Positions 53,664-62,294 of a stretch of DNA of 64,000 nucleotides are shown here, piece by piece; position 1 is the first letter of the stretch, and each line of letters begins with the position of its first letter. The notes under the pieces were generated by a model. The model made no database searches. It was not told the DNA's origin and saw only the letters and a list, made by a program, of their open reading frames with translations. The DNA is from Nannocystis bainbridge. Its GTDB lineage: Bacteria; Myxococcota_A; Polyangia; Nannocystales; Nannocystaceae. The translations under genes were made by a program, and so were the position numbers. The stretch is taken from positions 2,444,001-2,508,000 of the forward strand of contig NZ_JAQNDL010000001.1 in the NCBI RefSeq assembly GCF_028368995.1, given 5' to 3'.

Positions 53664-54722
53664 TCAGGCTGCGGTGGACGGTCCCACGCTCAGCGGCCGC
53701 GGCAGTTGCATCGTCAGGCAATGCAGGCTGCCGCCCTGTTCGATGAGCGGCAGGCAATCGACGCCCACCACCTCGCGCCCGGGGAACACCCCGGCCAGCC
53801 GCGACAGCGCCTGCGCGTCGGCCGGGTCGTCATAGGTGGGCACCAGCACCGCGCCGTCGAGGATGAGGAAATTGGCGTAGGTCGCGGGCAAGCGGCGCCC
53901 GTCCTCGCCGAAGCGCGGGCGCGGCCACGGCAGCGGCACCAGCTCGTACGGTTCGCCGGCGGCGGTGCGCAGCCCGGCCAGCTCGTCGGCCATGGCCTGC
54001 AGCTCGTCCCAGTGCGAGTCGTCGGCGTCGGTGCAGCTCTGGTAGGCGATCGTGCGCGCGTCGCAGAGCCTGGCCAGCGTGTCGATGTGCCCGTCGGTGT
54101 CGTCGCCCTCGAGCCAGCCGCGGCGCAGCCACAGCACCCGCGTCGCGCCGAGGTGGCGCTGCAGCGCCGACTCGACCTCTGCGAGCCCGAGGCCGCTCCG
54201 GTGATCGGACAGCAAGCAGCGCTCGGTGGTGAGGATCGTGCCCTCGCCGTCGGACTCGACGCTGCCGCCCTCGAGGATAAGCGGCACGACCTCGAGCGGC
54301 GCCGCGCCGAAGGCCCCGAGCGCGTGCAGGCGCTGCGGGACGACGTCGTCCCGGGAAGCCGCGAACTTGCCGCCCCAGCCGTTGAACTCGAAGTCGAGCA
54401 CCCGCGGCGTCCCCGCGATCGTCACCGTCAGCGGCCCGTGATCGCGGGCCCAGGTGTCGTCGCAGGCGACCGCGTGCAGCCGCGCCCGCGCGTCGTCGAC
54501 CCCGGCCCGGCGCAGCAGCGCCCGCACGTGGCCGGCCAGAGCCGCGTCGTGGCACGCGATCACCACGACCTCGCGCAGCGCGATCTGCCGCGCGATCTCG
54601 ACGAACACCGGCTCGACCCGCGCCAGCATCGGGCCCCAGTCGCTGTCCGCGTGCGGCCACGTCAACATCACCCCGGCCTGCGGCGCCCACTCGGCCGGCA
54701 GTACACGTGTCTCTTCAGCCAT
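53664..54722 (-). CDS. aguA: Agmatine deiminase (PPAD family)
   Basis: 352 residues. It should hydrolyse agmatine to N-carbamoylputrescine and ammonia, a route to putrescine. Marks: LPAEWAPQAGVMLTWPH near the start, DDTWARDHGPL, FNGWGGKF, GDDTDGHIDT with catalytic Asp and His, and QGGSLHCLTMQLP with catalytic Cys335. Length is normal. The ATG at 54722 is preferred to an upstream TTG. The sequence ahead of it consists of GAAGGGAC repeat units that also supply the ribosome-binding site. No carbamoylputrescine amidase is nearby. Confidence 0.94.
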   Translation of the reverse strand: MAEETRVLPAEWAPQAGVMLTWPHADSDWGPMLARVEPVFVEIARQIALREVVVIACHDAALAGHVRALLRRAGVDDARARLHAVACDDTWARDHGPLTVTIAGTPRVLDFEFNGWGGKFAASRDDVVPQRLHALGAFGAAPLEVVPLILEGGSVESDGEGTILTTERCLLSDHRSGLGLAEVESALQRHLGATRVLWLRRGWLEGDDTDGHIDTLARLCDARTIAYQSCTDADDSHWDELQAMADELAGLRTAAGEPYELVPLPWPRPRFGEDGRRLPATYANFLILDGAVLVPTYDDPADAQALSRLAGVFPGREVVGVDCLPLIEQGGSLHCLTMQLPRPLSVGPSTAA

Positions 54723-54757
54723 GTCCCTTCGCCCCTGTCCCTTCAAACATGTCTCTT
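54707..54757. repeat. Array of TGTCCCTTC half-units spanning aguA start
   Basis: Four units of the form TGTCTCTTC or TGTCCCTTC (near 54709, 54723, 54736 and 54750) with ACATG between some. The array covers the ATG and ribosome-binding site of agmatine deiminase and ends next to the stop codon of the upstream gene. Confidence 0.6.
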
Positions 54758-54760
54758 CAC

Positions 54761-55174
54761 TCAGGGCGCCGCCGCCAGCAGCGCCCGCAGCCCGATCAGC
54801 CCGCGGACCGACAGCCCCGGCGACCCCGGGACCCCCAGCCGCAGCGGCCCCTCGGCGTCCGGCAGCCCGAGCGCCACGATCACGTCGTCGCGTTTGACCG
54901 TGGCCGCGTCGATCGTCTTCGGCTCGCCGTCAGCCCCGGTCGCCTCGACGTCGACCCCCGCCGGGACCCCCGCCGCCAGCAGCGCCTCGCGCAGCCGCGG
55001 CCCGACGTGGCGAATGTCCCCGTCCTTCACCTCGACCTGCGGCAGCGCGGTCAGGCGGGCCGCCAGCAGCGACTCCGAGCGCGACGCCGTGTGCACCGCG
55101 AGCGCACCGGCCGGCGCCGCGGAGCAGGCGGACACGGCGAGCGCGACGGCGAACGCGAGCGACGGGCGGAGCAT
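54761..55174 (-). CDS. Small lipoprotein, hypothetical
   Basis: 137 residues. The signal peptide has lipobox AVSAC (Cys about 17), then a predicted alpha/beta domain ending RLGVPGSPGLSVRGLIGLRALL. I do not recognise it. No other cysteines follow the lipobox. It lies between the aguA gene and another lipoprotein gene, on the same strand. Confidence 0.68.
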   Translation of the reverse strand: MLRPSLAFAVALAVSACSAAPAGALAVHTASRSESLLAARLTALPQVEVKDGDIRHVGPRLREALLAAGVPAGVDVEATGADGEPKTIDAATVKRDDVIVALGLPDAEGPLRLGVPGSPGLSVRGLIGLRALLAAAP

Positions 55175-55220
55175 GCGTCGGCGAGCATATCCGCGCCGCC
55201 TGCGGCCGACAAGCCGCGGC

Positions 55221-55553
55221 TCACTCGAGGCGCTCGATCGCCGTGCAGTCGCTCGTCACCTGCGCCTTCTGCTTGCCCTGGATCGGCGCGTACGTGGCCA
55301 GCACCTCGCCGTCCTTGCCGATCAAGAACATCTTCTCGGTCCCGCCGGTGATCGTCTCGCGGGCCTCGTTGAGCAGCAGCACCTTGCGCCCGCTGCCCGC
55401 CGCGGCGCCGACCTCGACCGTGACGTCGGTGGCGCAGGCGTTGAAGATCGAGACGTGGAACTCGGTGACCGCGGTCGTCGGCGGCTCGGTCGTGGGACTG
55501 GGTTTGTCACAACCGACGAAGCACAGGAGCAGGGGGATGATGGCCAGTCGCAT
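55221..55553 (-). CDS. Small lipoprotein, hypothetical
   Basis: About 110 residues. Signal peptide with lipobox CFVGC, a short Pro/Thr linker and a compact beta-rich domain with two cysteines (NACATD and TSDCTA) that could form a disulfide. Start at 55553 is supported by GAGGA seven bases upstream; a TAGAGT box is at 55575-55580 on this strand. Family unknown. Divergent from the duplicated CxxCH lipoprotein genes. Confidence 0.75.
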   Translation of the reverse strand: MRLAIIPLLLCFVGCDKPSPTTEPPTTAVTEFHVSIFNACATDVTVEVGAAAGSGRKVLLLNEARETITGGTEKMFLIGKDGEVLATYAPIQGKQKAQVTSDCTAIERLE

Positions 55554-55675
55554 GGGTGGATCCTCTTGCTGCACACTCTATCAACTCGGGCCGTCGCGCG
55601 CGCCTCGGCCCGCTCCCTCGCCGGTCAGCCGCATGCCCCTTGACGGCCGGCGCGCCCGCGCGTCTCTTGGGCCTC

Positions 55676-57817
55676 ATGCATTCGTTACGGACCGTCGTAC
55701 CTCGTCTGTCGCTGCTCCTGTGTCTCCCTCTGACCGCCTGCGGCGACTCGAGCGGCAACGTCACCGACTCGGGCCCCGGCACCACCGCCGGCCCGGCCAC
55801 CGCCACCGATCCCACCGCCACCGGACCGACCACCGCGGGCCCGACCACGGACACGCCCACGACCTCGGCCAGCACCCTCGGCACCGACACCGCCTCGGGC
55901 ACCGAGACCTCGCCCGCCACCGACGGCACCGACACGTCCCCGGGCACCGACAGCACCGACGGCACCGTCACCGACACCACCGGCACCTCGCAGACCAACA
56001 CCGGCACCGACACCGGCAACGGCGTCCTCGACATCAACCCCAAGGACGTCACCCTCGAGATCATCGACGGCGTCATCGTCACCCAGGCTTACACCGCCAC
56101 CTACAACGGCGTCGACGTCACCGGCGACGTCGGCTGGTCGTACAACAAGCCCGAGATCGGCGAAATTCAGCTCAACGCCGAGTTCTTGCCCACCGGCAAC
56201 CTCGGCGGCACCGGCACCCTCAAGGCCACCTATCAGGCCGCGCAGGCCGAGACCTCCGTCTCCGTCAAGATCATCAAGAAGCTCGACCCCGGCGGCATCG
56301 AGCCCGGATGGGGCGACCCCGTCGGCCCCGACCCGTCGATGACGATCGTCTACCCGTACAACGAGACGGTCTTCCCGCTCAAGGTCGCCGCGCCCATCGT
56401 CCAGTGGAACAACGTGCAGAACGGCGACCAGTACAAGCTGCACATCAGCGAGCAGTTCTACGACTACACCCTCTACTTCTCGACCAACGTCCCCGCGCGT
56501 CACCTCATCGACGCCGCCGAGTGGATCGCCATCAGCGAGTCCGGCCAGGGCGCCCAGAGCGACCCGATCTCCTTCACGCTCCAGCGCAAGAGCGGCAACA
56601 ACGTCTACGAGTCGGTCAACCAGACCTGGCGCATGGCCCAGGCGCGCCTGCCCGGCCGCGTCTACTACTGGGAGCTGCCCGGCAACTGCGGCGGCGACGC
56701 CAACGGCCGCGTCCTCAGCATCAAGCCGCAGGAGGCCCAGGCCAACGAGTTCTTCCAGCCCGGCTTCTGCTGGGGCTGTCACACCGTCAGCCGCGACGGC
56801 CGCACCGTCGCCGTCGTCGCCGACAACGGCAACATCCCGTTCCCGACCTTCACCATCGACGTGTCGCAGGAGCCCGCCGTCTACGGCAACATCCAGCCCA
56901 ACCCGGGCCTCGGCGGCACCTTCAGCGCCTTCAACCACGACGGCACCAAGCTGCTCCAGTCCAACGACCCGATCAACGCCGTCGCGTCGGTGCTGCGCGT
57001 CATCGACGCCATGAACGGCCAGATCTTGAACCCCAACGTGCTGCAGCCCGGCTGCGGCGAGCCGGCCTGGTCGCCCGACGGCAAGAAGATCGCCGCCACC
57101 TGCGGCTACCCGAACGGCGGCTGGACCTTCGACGCCAACAACGCCGACCTCGTGGTCGCCGACGTCAACCCCGACGGCATCACCGTCAGCAACCAGAAGG
57201 TCATCGTCCCCAAGGGCGCCGACGTCGGCCGCCCCGCCTACCCCAACTTCTCGCCCGGCAACGAGTGGCTCGTGTTCGGCCGCCCGACCCAGGGTTCGCG
57301 CTCGACCGGCAACGGCAAGCTGTTCCTCGTCGGCGTCGAAGGCAACGACCCGGTCATGCTCGAGAAGGCCAGCTCCGACAACAAGAGCTTCAACCCCACC
57401 TTCGCTCCGCTGCGCGCCGGCGGCTACTTCTGGGTCGTCTTCATGTCCCGCCGCGACTACGGCAACACCCTGGTCGGCGCCAACCGCCAGCAGCTGTGGA
57501 TCACCGCCATCAGCGATCCGCCGAACGCCGGCGGCGACCCCTCCAACCCGCCCTTTTACGTCCGCGGCCAGGAGGACTGCGCCCTGTCCGAGAACGCCTA
57601 CTTCGCTCCGGACCCCTGCATCGAGGAGCCCAACAAGCCCTGCGAAGCGGGCATCGACTGCTGCTCCGGCCACTGCATCCAGATGGGCGAGATCAAGGTC
57701 TGCGGCGAGAAGGGCGCCTGCTCCGAGGCCGGCAACGCCTGCGAGTCCGACGCCGACTGCTGCGAGCCCGACAGCCCCTGCGTCGACGGCTACTGCCAGC
57801 AGATCTTCCCCCAGTGA
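55676..57817 (+). CDS. Beta-propeller lipoprotein with CxxCH haem motif, copy 1
   Basis: About 713 residues. The signal peptide has lipobox LTAC, followed by a roughly 90-residue Thr/Gly/Asp/Ser linker and a beta domain (DINPKDVTLEIIDGVIVTQ). A second domain resembles fibronectin-type folds, and then CWGCH (Cys365, Cys368, His369), a c-type haem-binding motif. A WD40/PD40 (TolB-like) propeller follows with PAWSPDGKKIAATCGY and YPNFSPGNEWLVFGRP. The C-terminus has paired cysteines (IDCCSGHC, DADCCEPDSPC). It probably sits on the outer membrane or surface; whether haem is attached is not shown. Near-identical copy downstream. Confidence 0.85.
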   Translation: MHSLRTVVPRLSLLLCLPLTACGDSSGNVTDSGPGTTAGPATATDPTATGPTTAGPTTDTPTTSASTLGTDTASGTETSPATDGTDTSPGTDSTDGTVTDTTGTSQTNTGTDTGNGVLDINPKDVTLEIIDGVIVTQAYTATYNGVDVTGDVGWSYNKPEIGEIQLNAEFLPTGNLGGTGTLKATYQAAQAETSVSVKIIKKLDPGGIEPGWGDPVGPDPSMTIVYPYNETVFPLKVAAPIVQWNNVQNGDQYKLHISEQFYDYTLYFSTNVPARHLIDAAEWIAISESGQGAQSDPISFTLQRKSGNNVYESVNQTWRMAQARLPGRVYYWELPGNCGGDANGRVLSIKPQEAQANEFFQPGFCWGCHTVSRDGRTVAVVADNGNIPFPTFTIDVSQEPAVYGNIQPNPGLGGTFSAFNHDGTKLLQSNDPINAVASVLRVIDAMNGQILNPNVLQPGCGEPAWSPDGKKIAATCGYPNGGWTFDANNADLVVADVNPDGITVSNQKVIVPKGADVGRPAYPNFSPGNEWLVFGRPTQGSRSTGNGKLFLVGVEGNDPVMLEKASSDNKSFNPTFAPLRAGGYFWVVFMSRRDYGNTLVGANRQQLWITAISDPPNAGGDPSNPPFYVRGQEDCALSENAYFAPDPCIEEPNKPCEAGIDCCSGHCIQMGEIKVCGEKGACSEAGNACESDADCCEPDSPCVDGYCQQIFPQ

Positions 57818-57823
57818 CATGAG

Positions 57824-57839
57824 ATGTCCTTCGGGACAT
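57824..57839. repeat. Repeat hairpin with UUCG loop after copy 1
   Basis: ATGTCC-TTCG-GGACAT, six bases after the stop. The C(UUCG)G closing makes this a very stable RNA hairpin. The same position after copy 2 holds ACATGTCC-TCCG-GGACATGT. Confidence 0.85.
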
Positions 57840-57854
57840 ATCGCATGACCCGCG

Positions 57855-57882
57855 GCCGCCGGCGCGCCATCGCGCCGGCGGC
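57855..57882 (+). terminator. Strong hairpin terminator after copy 1
   Basis: Perfect 12-bp stem GCCGCCGGCGCG (57855-57866) and CGCGCCGGCGGC (57871-57882), loop CCAT, followed by TCTATT. Confidence 0.8.
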
Positions 57883-58062
57883 TCTATTGATACGTATTTT
57901 CAATGCTATGATGATTTCGCGCCGCGGCCCGATCGAGGGTCTGCACCGCCGGCCTCAGGGGGATCCGCCCGTCCGCATCGGCTCCGTCGTGCTGTCTCGC
58001 GCCTGCTCCGGGCGGTTTCAAACCTGGCCTTGACGCCCTGTCCCGACTACCCATCGCTGTCG
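57883..58062 (+). promoter_or_regulatory. AT-rich spacer upstream of copy 2, possible promoter
   Basis: The stretch 57883-57920 is strikingly AT-rich for this genome and includes TTGATA (57887-57892) and TATGAT (57907-57912). Their 14-nt spacing is too short for a standard promoter. It may drive copy 2 or be a remnant. Nothing else is recognisable up to the start of the duplicated unit. Confidence 0.3.
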
Positions 58063-58099
58063 CTTGACGGCCGGCCGTCCTCCGCGTCTCTTGAGCGAC

Positions 58100-60238
58100 A
58101 TGCATTCGTTACGGACCGTCGTCCCGCACCTGTCGCTTGCCCTGTGTCTGCCTCTGATCGGGTGCGGCGACTCGAGCGGCAACGTCACCGACTCGGGCCC
58201 CGGCACCACCGCCGGCCCAGCCACCGCCACCGATCCCACCGCCACCGGCCCGACCACCGCGGGCCCGACCACGGACACGCCCACGACCTCGGCCAGCACG
58301 CTCGGCACCGACACCGCCTCGGGCACCGAGACTTCGCCCGGCACCGACGGCACCGACACGTCCCCGGGCACCGACAGCACCGACGGCACCGTCACCGACA
58401 CCTCCGGCACCTCGCAGACCAACACCGGCACCGACACCGGCAACGGCGTCCTCGACATCAACCCCAAGGACGTCACCCTCGAGATCATCGACGGCGTCAT
58501 CGTCACCCAGGCTTACACCGCCACCTACAACGGCGTCGACGTCACCGGCGACGTCGGCTGGTCGTACAACAAGCCCGAGATCGGCGAAATTCAGCTCAAC
58601 GCCGAGTTCTTGCCCACCGGCAACCTCGGCGGCACTGGCACCCTCAAGGCCACCTATCAGGCTGCGCAGGCCGAGACCTCCGTCTCCGTCAAGATCATCA
58701 AGAAGCTCGACCCTGGCGGCCTCGAGCCCGGCTGGGGCAACCCCGTCGGCCCCGACCCGTCGATGACGATCGTCTACCCGTACAACGAGACGGTCTTCCC
58801 GCTCAAGGTCGCCGCGCCCATCGTCCAGTGGAACAACGTGCAGAACGGCGACCAGTACAAGCTGCACATCAGCGAGCAGTTCTACGACTACACCCTCTAC
58901 TTCTCCACCAACGTCCCGGCCCGTCACCTCATCGACGCCGCCGAGTGGATCGCCATCAGCGAGTCCGGCCAGGGCGCCCAGAGCGACCCGATCTCCTTCT
59001 CGCTCCAGCGCAAGAGCGGCGGTAACCTCTACGAGTCGGTCAACCAGACCTGGCGCATGGCCCAGGCGCGCCTGCCCGGCCGCGTCTACTACTGGGAGCT
59101 GCCCGGCAACTGCGGCGGCAACGCCAACGGCCGCGTCCTCAGCATCAAGCCCCAGGAGGCCCAGGCCAACGAGTTCTTCCAGCCCGGCGGCTGTTGGGGC
59201 TGTCACACCGTCAGCCGCGACGGTCGCACCGTCGCCGCCGTGCGTGACAACGGCTCGCCGTTCCCGACCTTCACCATCGACGTGTCGCAGGAGCCCGCCG
59301 TCTACGGCAACATCCAGCCCAACCCCGGCCTCGGCGGCACCTTCAGCGCCTTCAACCACGACGGCACCAAGCTGCTCCAGTCCAACGACCCGGCCAACGC
59401 GGTCGCCTCGCTGCTGCGGGTGATCGACACCATGAACGGGGCGATCCTCAACCCCAACGTGCTGCAGACCGGCTGTGGTGAGCCGGCCTGGTCGCCCGAC
59501 GGCAAGAAGATCGCCGCCACCTGCGGCTATCCCCAGGGCGGCTGGACCTTCGACCAGAACAACGCCGACCTCGTGGTCGCCGACGTCAACCCCGACGGCA
59601 TCACCGTCAGCAACCAGAAGATCATCGTCCCCAAGGGCGCCGACGTCGGCCGCCCGGCCTACCCCAACTTCTCCCCCGGCAACGAGTGGCTCGTGTTCGG
59701 TCGCCCGACCCAGGGTTCGCGCTCGACCGGCAACGGCAAGCTGTTCCTGGTCGGCGTCGACGGCAACGACCAGGTCATGCTCGAGAAGGCCAGCTCCGAC
59801 AACAAGAGCTTCAACCCCACCTTCGCTCCGCTGCGCGCCGGCGGCTACTTCTGGGTCGTCTTCATGTCCCGCCGCGACTACGGCAACACCCTCGTCGGCG
59901 CCAACCGCCAGCAGCTGTGGATCACCGCCATCAACGATCCGCCGAACGCCGGCGGCGACCCCTCCAACCCGCCCTTCTACGTCCGCGGCCAGGAGGACTG
60001 CGCCCTGTCCGAGAACGCCTACTTCGCTCCGGACCCCTGCATCGAGGAGCCCAACAAGCCCTGCGAAGCGGGCATCGACTGCTGCTCCGGCCACTGCATC
60101 CAGATGGGCGAGATCAAGGTCTGCGGCGAGAAGGGCGCCTGCTCCGAGGCCGGCAACGCCTGCGAGTCCGACGCCGACTGCTGCGAGCCCGACAGCCCCT
60201 GCGTCGACGGCTACTGCCAGCAGATCTTCCCCCAGTGA
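58100..60238 (+). CDS. Beta-propeller lipoprotein with CxxCH haem motif, copy 2
   Basis: About 712 residues, a tandem duplicate of the previous gene. The lipobox reads LIGC, the linker and domains are the same, and CWGCH starts at Cys365 as in copy 1. Visible changes include GFCWGC to GGCWGC just before the haem motif and one lost residue (DNGNIPFP becomes DNGSPFP). DPINAVASV becomes DPANAVASL, and PNGGWTFDANN becomes PQGGWTFDQNN. The frame is intact and changes are conservative, so both copies are probably functional. A repeat hairpin and a strong terminator follow. Confidence 0.85.
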   Translation: MHSLRTVVPHLSLALCLPLIGCGDSSGNVTDSGPGTTAGPATATDPTATGPTTAGPTTDTPTTSASTLGTDTASGTETSPGTDGTDTSPGTDSTDGTVTDTSGTSQTNTGTDTGNGVLDINPKDVTLEIIDGVIVTQAYTATYNGVDVTGDVGWSYNKPEIGEIQLNAEFLPTGNLGGTGTLKATYQAAQAETSVSVKIIKKLDPGGLEPGWGNPVGPDPSMTIVYPYNETVFPLKVAAPIVQWNNVQNGDQYKLHISEQFYDYTLYFSTNVPARHLIDAAEWIAISESGQGAQSDPISFSLQRKSGGNLYESVNQTWRMAQARLPGRVYYWELPGNCGGNANGRVLSIKPQEAQANEFFQPGGCWGCHTVSRDGRTVAAVRDNGSPFPTFTIDVSQEPAVYGNIQPNPGLGGTFSAFNHDGTKLLQSNDPANAVASLLRVIDTMNGAILNPNVLQTGCGEPAWSPDGKKIAATCGYPQGGWTFDQNNADLVVADVNPDGITVSNQKIIVPKGADVGRPAYPNFSPGNEWLVFGRPTQGSRSTGNGKLFLVGVDGNDQVMLEKASSDNKSFNPTFAPLRAGGYFWVVFMSRRDYGNTLVGANRQQLWITAINDPPNAGGDPSNPPFYVRGQEDCALSENAYFAPDPCIEEPNKPCEAGIDCCSGHCIQMGEIKVCGEKGACSEAGNACESDADCCEPDSPCVDGYCQQIFPQ

Positions 60239-60245
60239 TTTCGCT

Positions 60246-60265
60246 ACATGTCCTCCGGGACATGT
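60246..60265. repeat. Palindromic repeat after copy 2
   Basis: ACATGTCC (60246-60253), TCCG, GGACATGT (60258-60265). Perfect 8-bp arms, eight bases after the stop codon. Confidence 0.85.
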
Positions 60266-60284
60266 GCCGTGATCGGTGAGACAG

Positions 60285-60325
60285 CGACGACCCGCCGGCC
60301 CCCCGCCGGCGGGTCGTCGTTTTTT
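60285..60325 (+). terminator. Rho-independent terminator after copy 2
   Basis: Perfect 15-bp stem CGACGACCCGCCGGC (60285-60299) and GCCGGCGGGTCGTCG (60305-60319), loop of five C, followed by TTTTTT. Confidence 0.95.
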
Positions 60326-60527
60326 ATGGTCCCGGTCTGCGCCGCTCGGCGAGCGGCGCGTCCTTGGCGACGGTGCCCGCGCGTTCGGCACCACCCGGCT
60401 CACCACCCATCACGAGTTCTACAGCGAGATCCTCGCCTATGATGCGTTCGGCGCCGAAGAGTACGCGATCGCCGAGGGCACCCTGTTCGTCCGACCCGGC
60501 CCGCAGAACTGCTTCGGCCCTATTTGA
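60326..60527 (+). pseudogene. Possible 3' gene remnant
   Basis: A short frame directly after the terminator encodes a plausible protein end: FGTTRLTTHHEFYSEILAY and then DAFGAEEYAIAEGTLFV, closing with a TGA at 60525-60527. It has no proper start, since the only start in frame lies inside the terminator stem. It therefore looks like the C-terminal leftover of a gene. The family is not recognised; it could also be chance. Confidence 0.3.
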
Positions 60528-60616
60528 GCGCAGGCCGGACCGCAGCGTGAACGACAAGTCGCCTCCTACGAGCGATGGAGCCTGCGCGGCACGCTGGCTC
60601 GAGCCATACTTCGACC

Positions 60617-61600
60617 GTGCAGGTTCGCCGGCTCCTCCCTCTCCTGGCCCTCCACTTGGCCGCTGGTGGCTGCGCCGAGGACTGTCCGCGGTGGGAGCAA
60701 GAGCCGCTCGATCCGCGGATCTCTCGCGTCGAGAGCCGCCTCGGGATCTCCAAGACCGGTGAGATCTTCTACCCCGCCCCGGATGACGGCGAATCGTACT
60801 CGTTTGAGGTCGTCGCCGAGCTGAAGACACCGCTGTACGGCCTCGCGGGCCTTTACGAGGACGGTCTGGTCGTCGGCGCGAAGGGGGCCGTGTTCGTGTC
60901 GCCGTGGCCGAACACCACCTGGGAGCGAGCGACCACGCCGCCTATCGACGAGTCGCTGCTCGCGGTACGCTTCGCATGTCGGCGGACGAACCCGTTCGTA
61001 CAGCCCGAGATCGCGATCGCCGTCGGCGAGCGCGGGCGGATCCTTCGCAGCACCACGACCGGCCGCAGCTGGGAGCTCACGGACTCGACGACCGCCAGGA
61101 CCCTTCGCAGCGTCGAAGCCAGCATCGGCGCGAGCGAGAGGGTCGCCGTCGCCGTCGGCGACGCAGGCGCCATCGTGCGCTCGGAGGACGACGGTGCGAC
61201 CTGGAGCGTCATCGCCTCCGGCACCGACGTCGACCTCGCATGGATCGATTTCGTCAGCGCCTGCGACGCAGAGTCGGTCGACCCCGACGACCCGTGGCCG
61301 GGCTATGCGGTCGGCACCGGCGGCACCGTGTTGAAGTCGCTCGACGAAGGCCTCACATGGCAGCCGATCGACCTCGGGATCCCCGACGACATGCGCCAGA
61401 TCCACGTCCACAGCGACACCCGCATCCTCGGTGACGGCCGACTGTGGGTCCTGGTCGAGGGCAGCGACAGGGCCTCGGTCCTGCACGACTTCGGCCAGAC
61501 GATCGACTGGTACTCCGATCGCACCGCGCCGGAAAAGGCGGGCGGCGAGGGGCGCCTGTTCTGGTACCGGAGCCCCGGCTACTGCTCGGGCCTCAACTGA
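60617..61600 (+). CDS. YCF48/BNR-type beta-propeller lipoprotein
   Basis: About 327 residues. The signal peptide has lipobox AAGGC, then repeated strands of the photosynthesis-stability YCF48/sialidase-BNR type: AVGERGRILRSTTTGRSWELT, AVGDAGAIVRSEDDGATWSV and AVGTGGTVLKSLDEGLTWQ. These form a propeller, used for protein binding in this superfamily. The GTG at 60617 was chosen because it starts the signal; a CATACT box ends six bases upstream. The 3' end overlaps the convergent next gene by 8 bp. Confidence 0.8.
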   Translation: MQVRRLLPLLALHLAAGGCAEDCPRWEQEPLDPRISRVESRLGISKTGEIFYPAPDDGESYSFEVVAELKTPLYGLAGLYEDGLVVGAKGAVFVSPWPNTTWERATTPPIDESLLAVRFACRRTNPFVQPEIAIAVGERGRILRSTTTGRSWELTDSTTARTLRSVEASIGASERVAVAVGDAGAIVRSEDDGATWSVIASGTDVDLAWIDFVSACDAESVDPDDPWPGYAVGTGGTVLKSLDEGLTWQPIDLGIPDDMRQIHVHSDTRILGDGRLWVLVEGSDRASVLHDFGQTIDWYSDRTAPEKAGGEGRLFWYRSPGYCSGLN

Positions 61601-62171
61601 CGGGTCGCCCCGCGATCGGTGCCCGGCGCCTCCTCGCCAGGAGCAGCGAAATTCCCAGCCAGACCAGCCCGCCTGACGGAGCGCCGGTCATGCCGCATGC
61701 GCATCCGTCGTCGTCGCCGGGCGTCCCGCTCGAGCCCGAACCGTCTCCGGTGCCCGAGCTCGTACCGGGGTCCATGCCGTCGCTCGCATCGGTGGGTGCG
61801 GCCTCCTCCACGCTGACCTTGATCGGGTCGGAATACGAGAACACGGTGCCCACCGCGGCGGATGCCTCGAGCGTGTGCTCGCCCGGTCCGAGCATGATGT
61901 CGAACTCGACCCCGCCGGCGGGACAGGACAGGCATTGCTCCACCGTGCTGCTGTCCGCCGAGAGAGCCACCGTCTCGGCGGGGATGTCGAAGCAGCCGTC
62001 GGTGTCGCAGTACTGGATGTCACCATAGGTGACCTTGACCGTGAACTGGGCCGGTACGACAGCGCCGTCCTGCGGCGCGACGATGACGACAGGATCCTCG
62101 GCGCGCGCCTCCTGGCTGACAAACAGGCCGACGAGGCCGAAGAGCAGGGCGGATTTTTGGAGCACGAACAT
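61593..62171 (-). CDS. Secreted MYXO-CTERM protein with Ig-like domain
   Basis: 192 residues. Signal peptide (cleavage near ARAED), a single beta-sandwich domain resembling Ig-like/Big folds (VVIVAPQDGAVVPAQFTVKV...GPGEHTLEASA), with two Cys pairs, then a Gly/Ser/Thr linker. The C-terminus DDGCACGMTGAPSGG, a hydrophobic stretch and ARRRRAP form a MYXO-CTERM signal. AAGGAG lies 11 nt before the ATG. The stop overlaps the convergent YCF48 lipoprotein gene. Role unknown; likely surface displayed. Confidence 0.78.
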   Translation of the reverse strand: MFVLQKSALLFGLVGLFVSQEARAEDPVVIVAPQDGAVVPAQFTVKVTYGDIQYCDTDGCFDIPAETVALSADSSTVEQCLSCPAGGVEFDIMLGPGEHTLEASAAVGTVFSYSDPIKVSVEEAAPTDASDGMDPGTSSGTGDGSGSSGTPGDDDGCACGMTGAPSGGLVWLGISLLLARRRRAPIAGRPVS

Positions 62172-62240
62172 CAGATCATCTCTCCTTGGGCGGTGCGGAT
62201 CCCGTCGCCATGGTAGCAGCGCTCGTCATCTCTCGAGGTC

Positions 62241-62270
62241 TGGACACAGCGGTCTGCATGGCGCTAGGCT
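62241..62270 (+). promoter_or_regulatory. Promoter of FG-GAP lipoprotein gene
   Basis: TGGACA, an 18-nt spacer, then TAGGCT, 24 nt upstream of the ATG at 62295. One mismatch to the -35 consensus. Confidence 0.45.
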
Positions 62271-62294
62271 GAGCCGTCGTCTCGGAGCGAGCAC

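Larger units (their letters stand above)
55639..60265 (+). repeat. Tandem duplication of a 2.4-kb gene unit
   Basis: Copy 1 begins at CTTGACGGCCGG (55639) and copy 2 at the same motif 2424 bp later (58063). Homology runs through both genes to the hairpin-type repeat after each stop (57824-57839 and 60246-60265). Between the copies is about 220 bp that is not clearly duplicated. By eye the proteins differ at roughly thirty positions, concentrated in the signal peptide and the middle. The C-terminal part is almost invariant. Confidence 0.9.
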
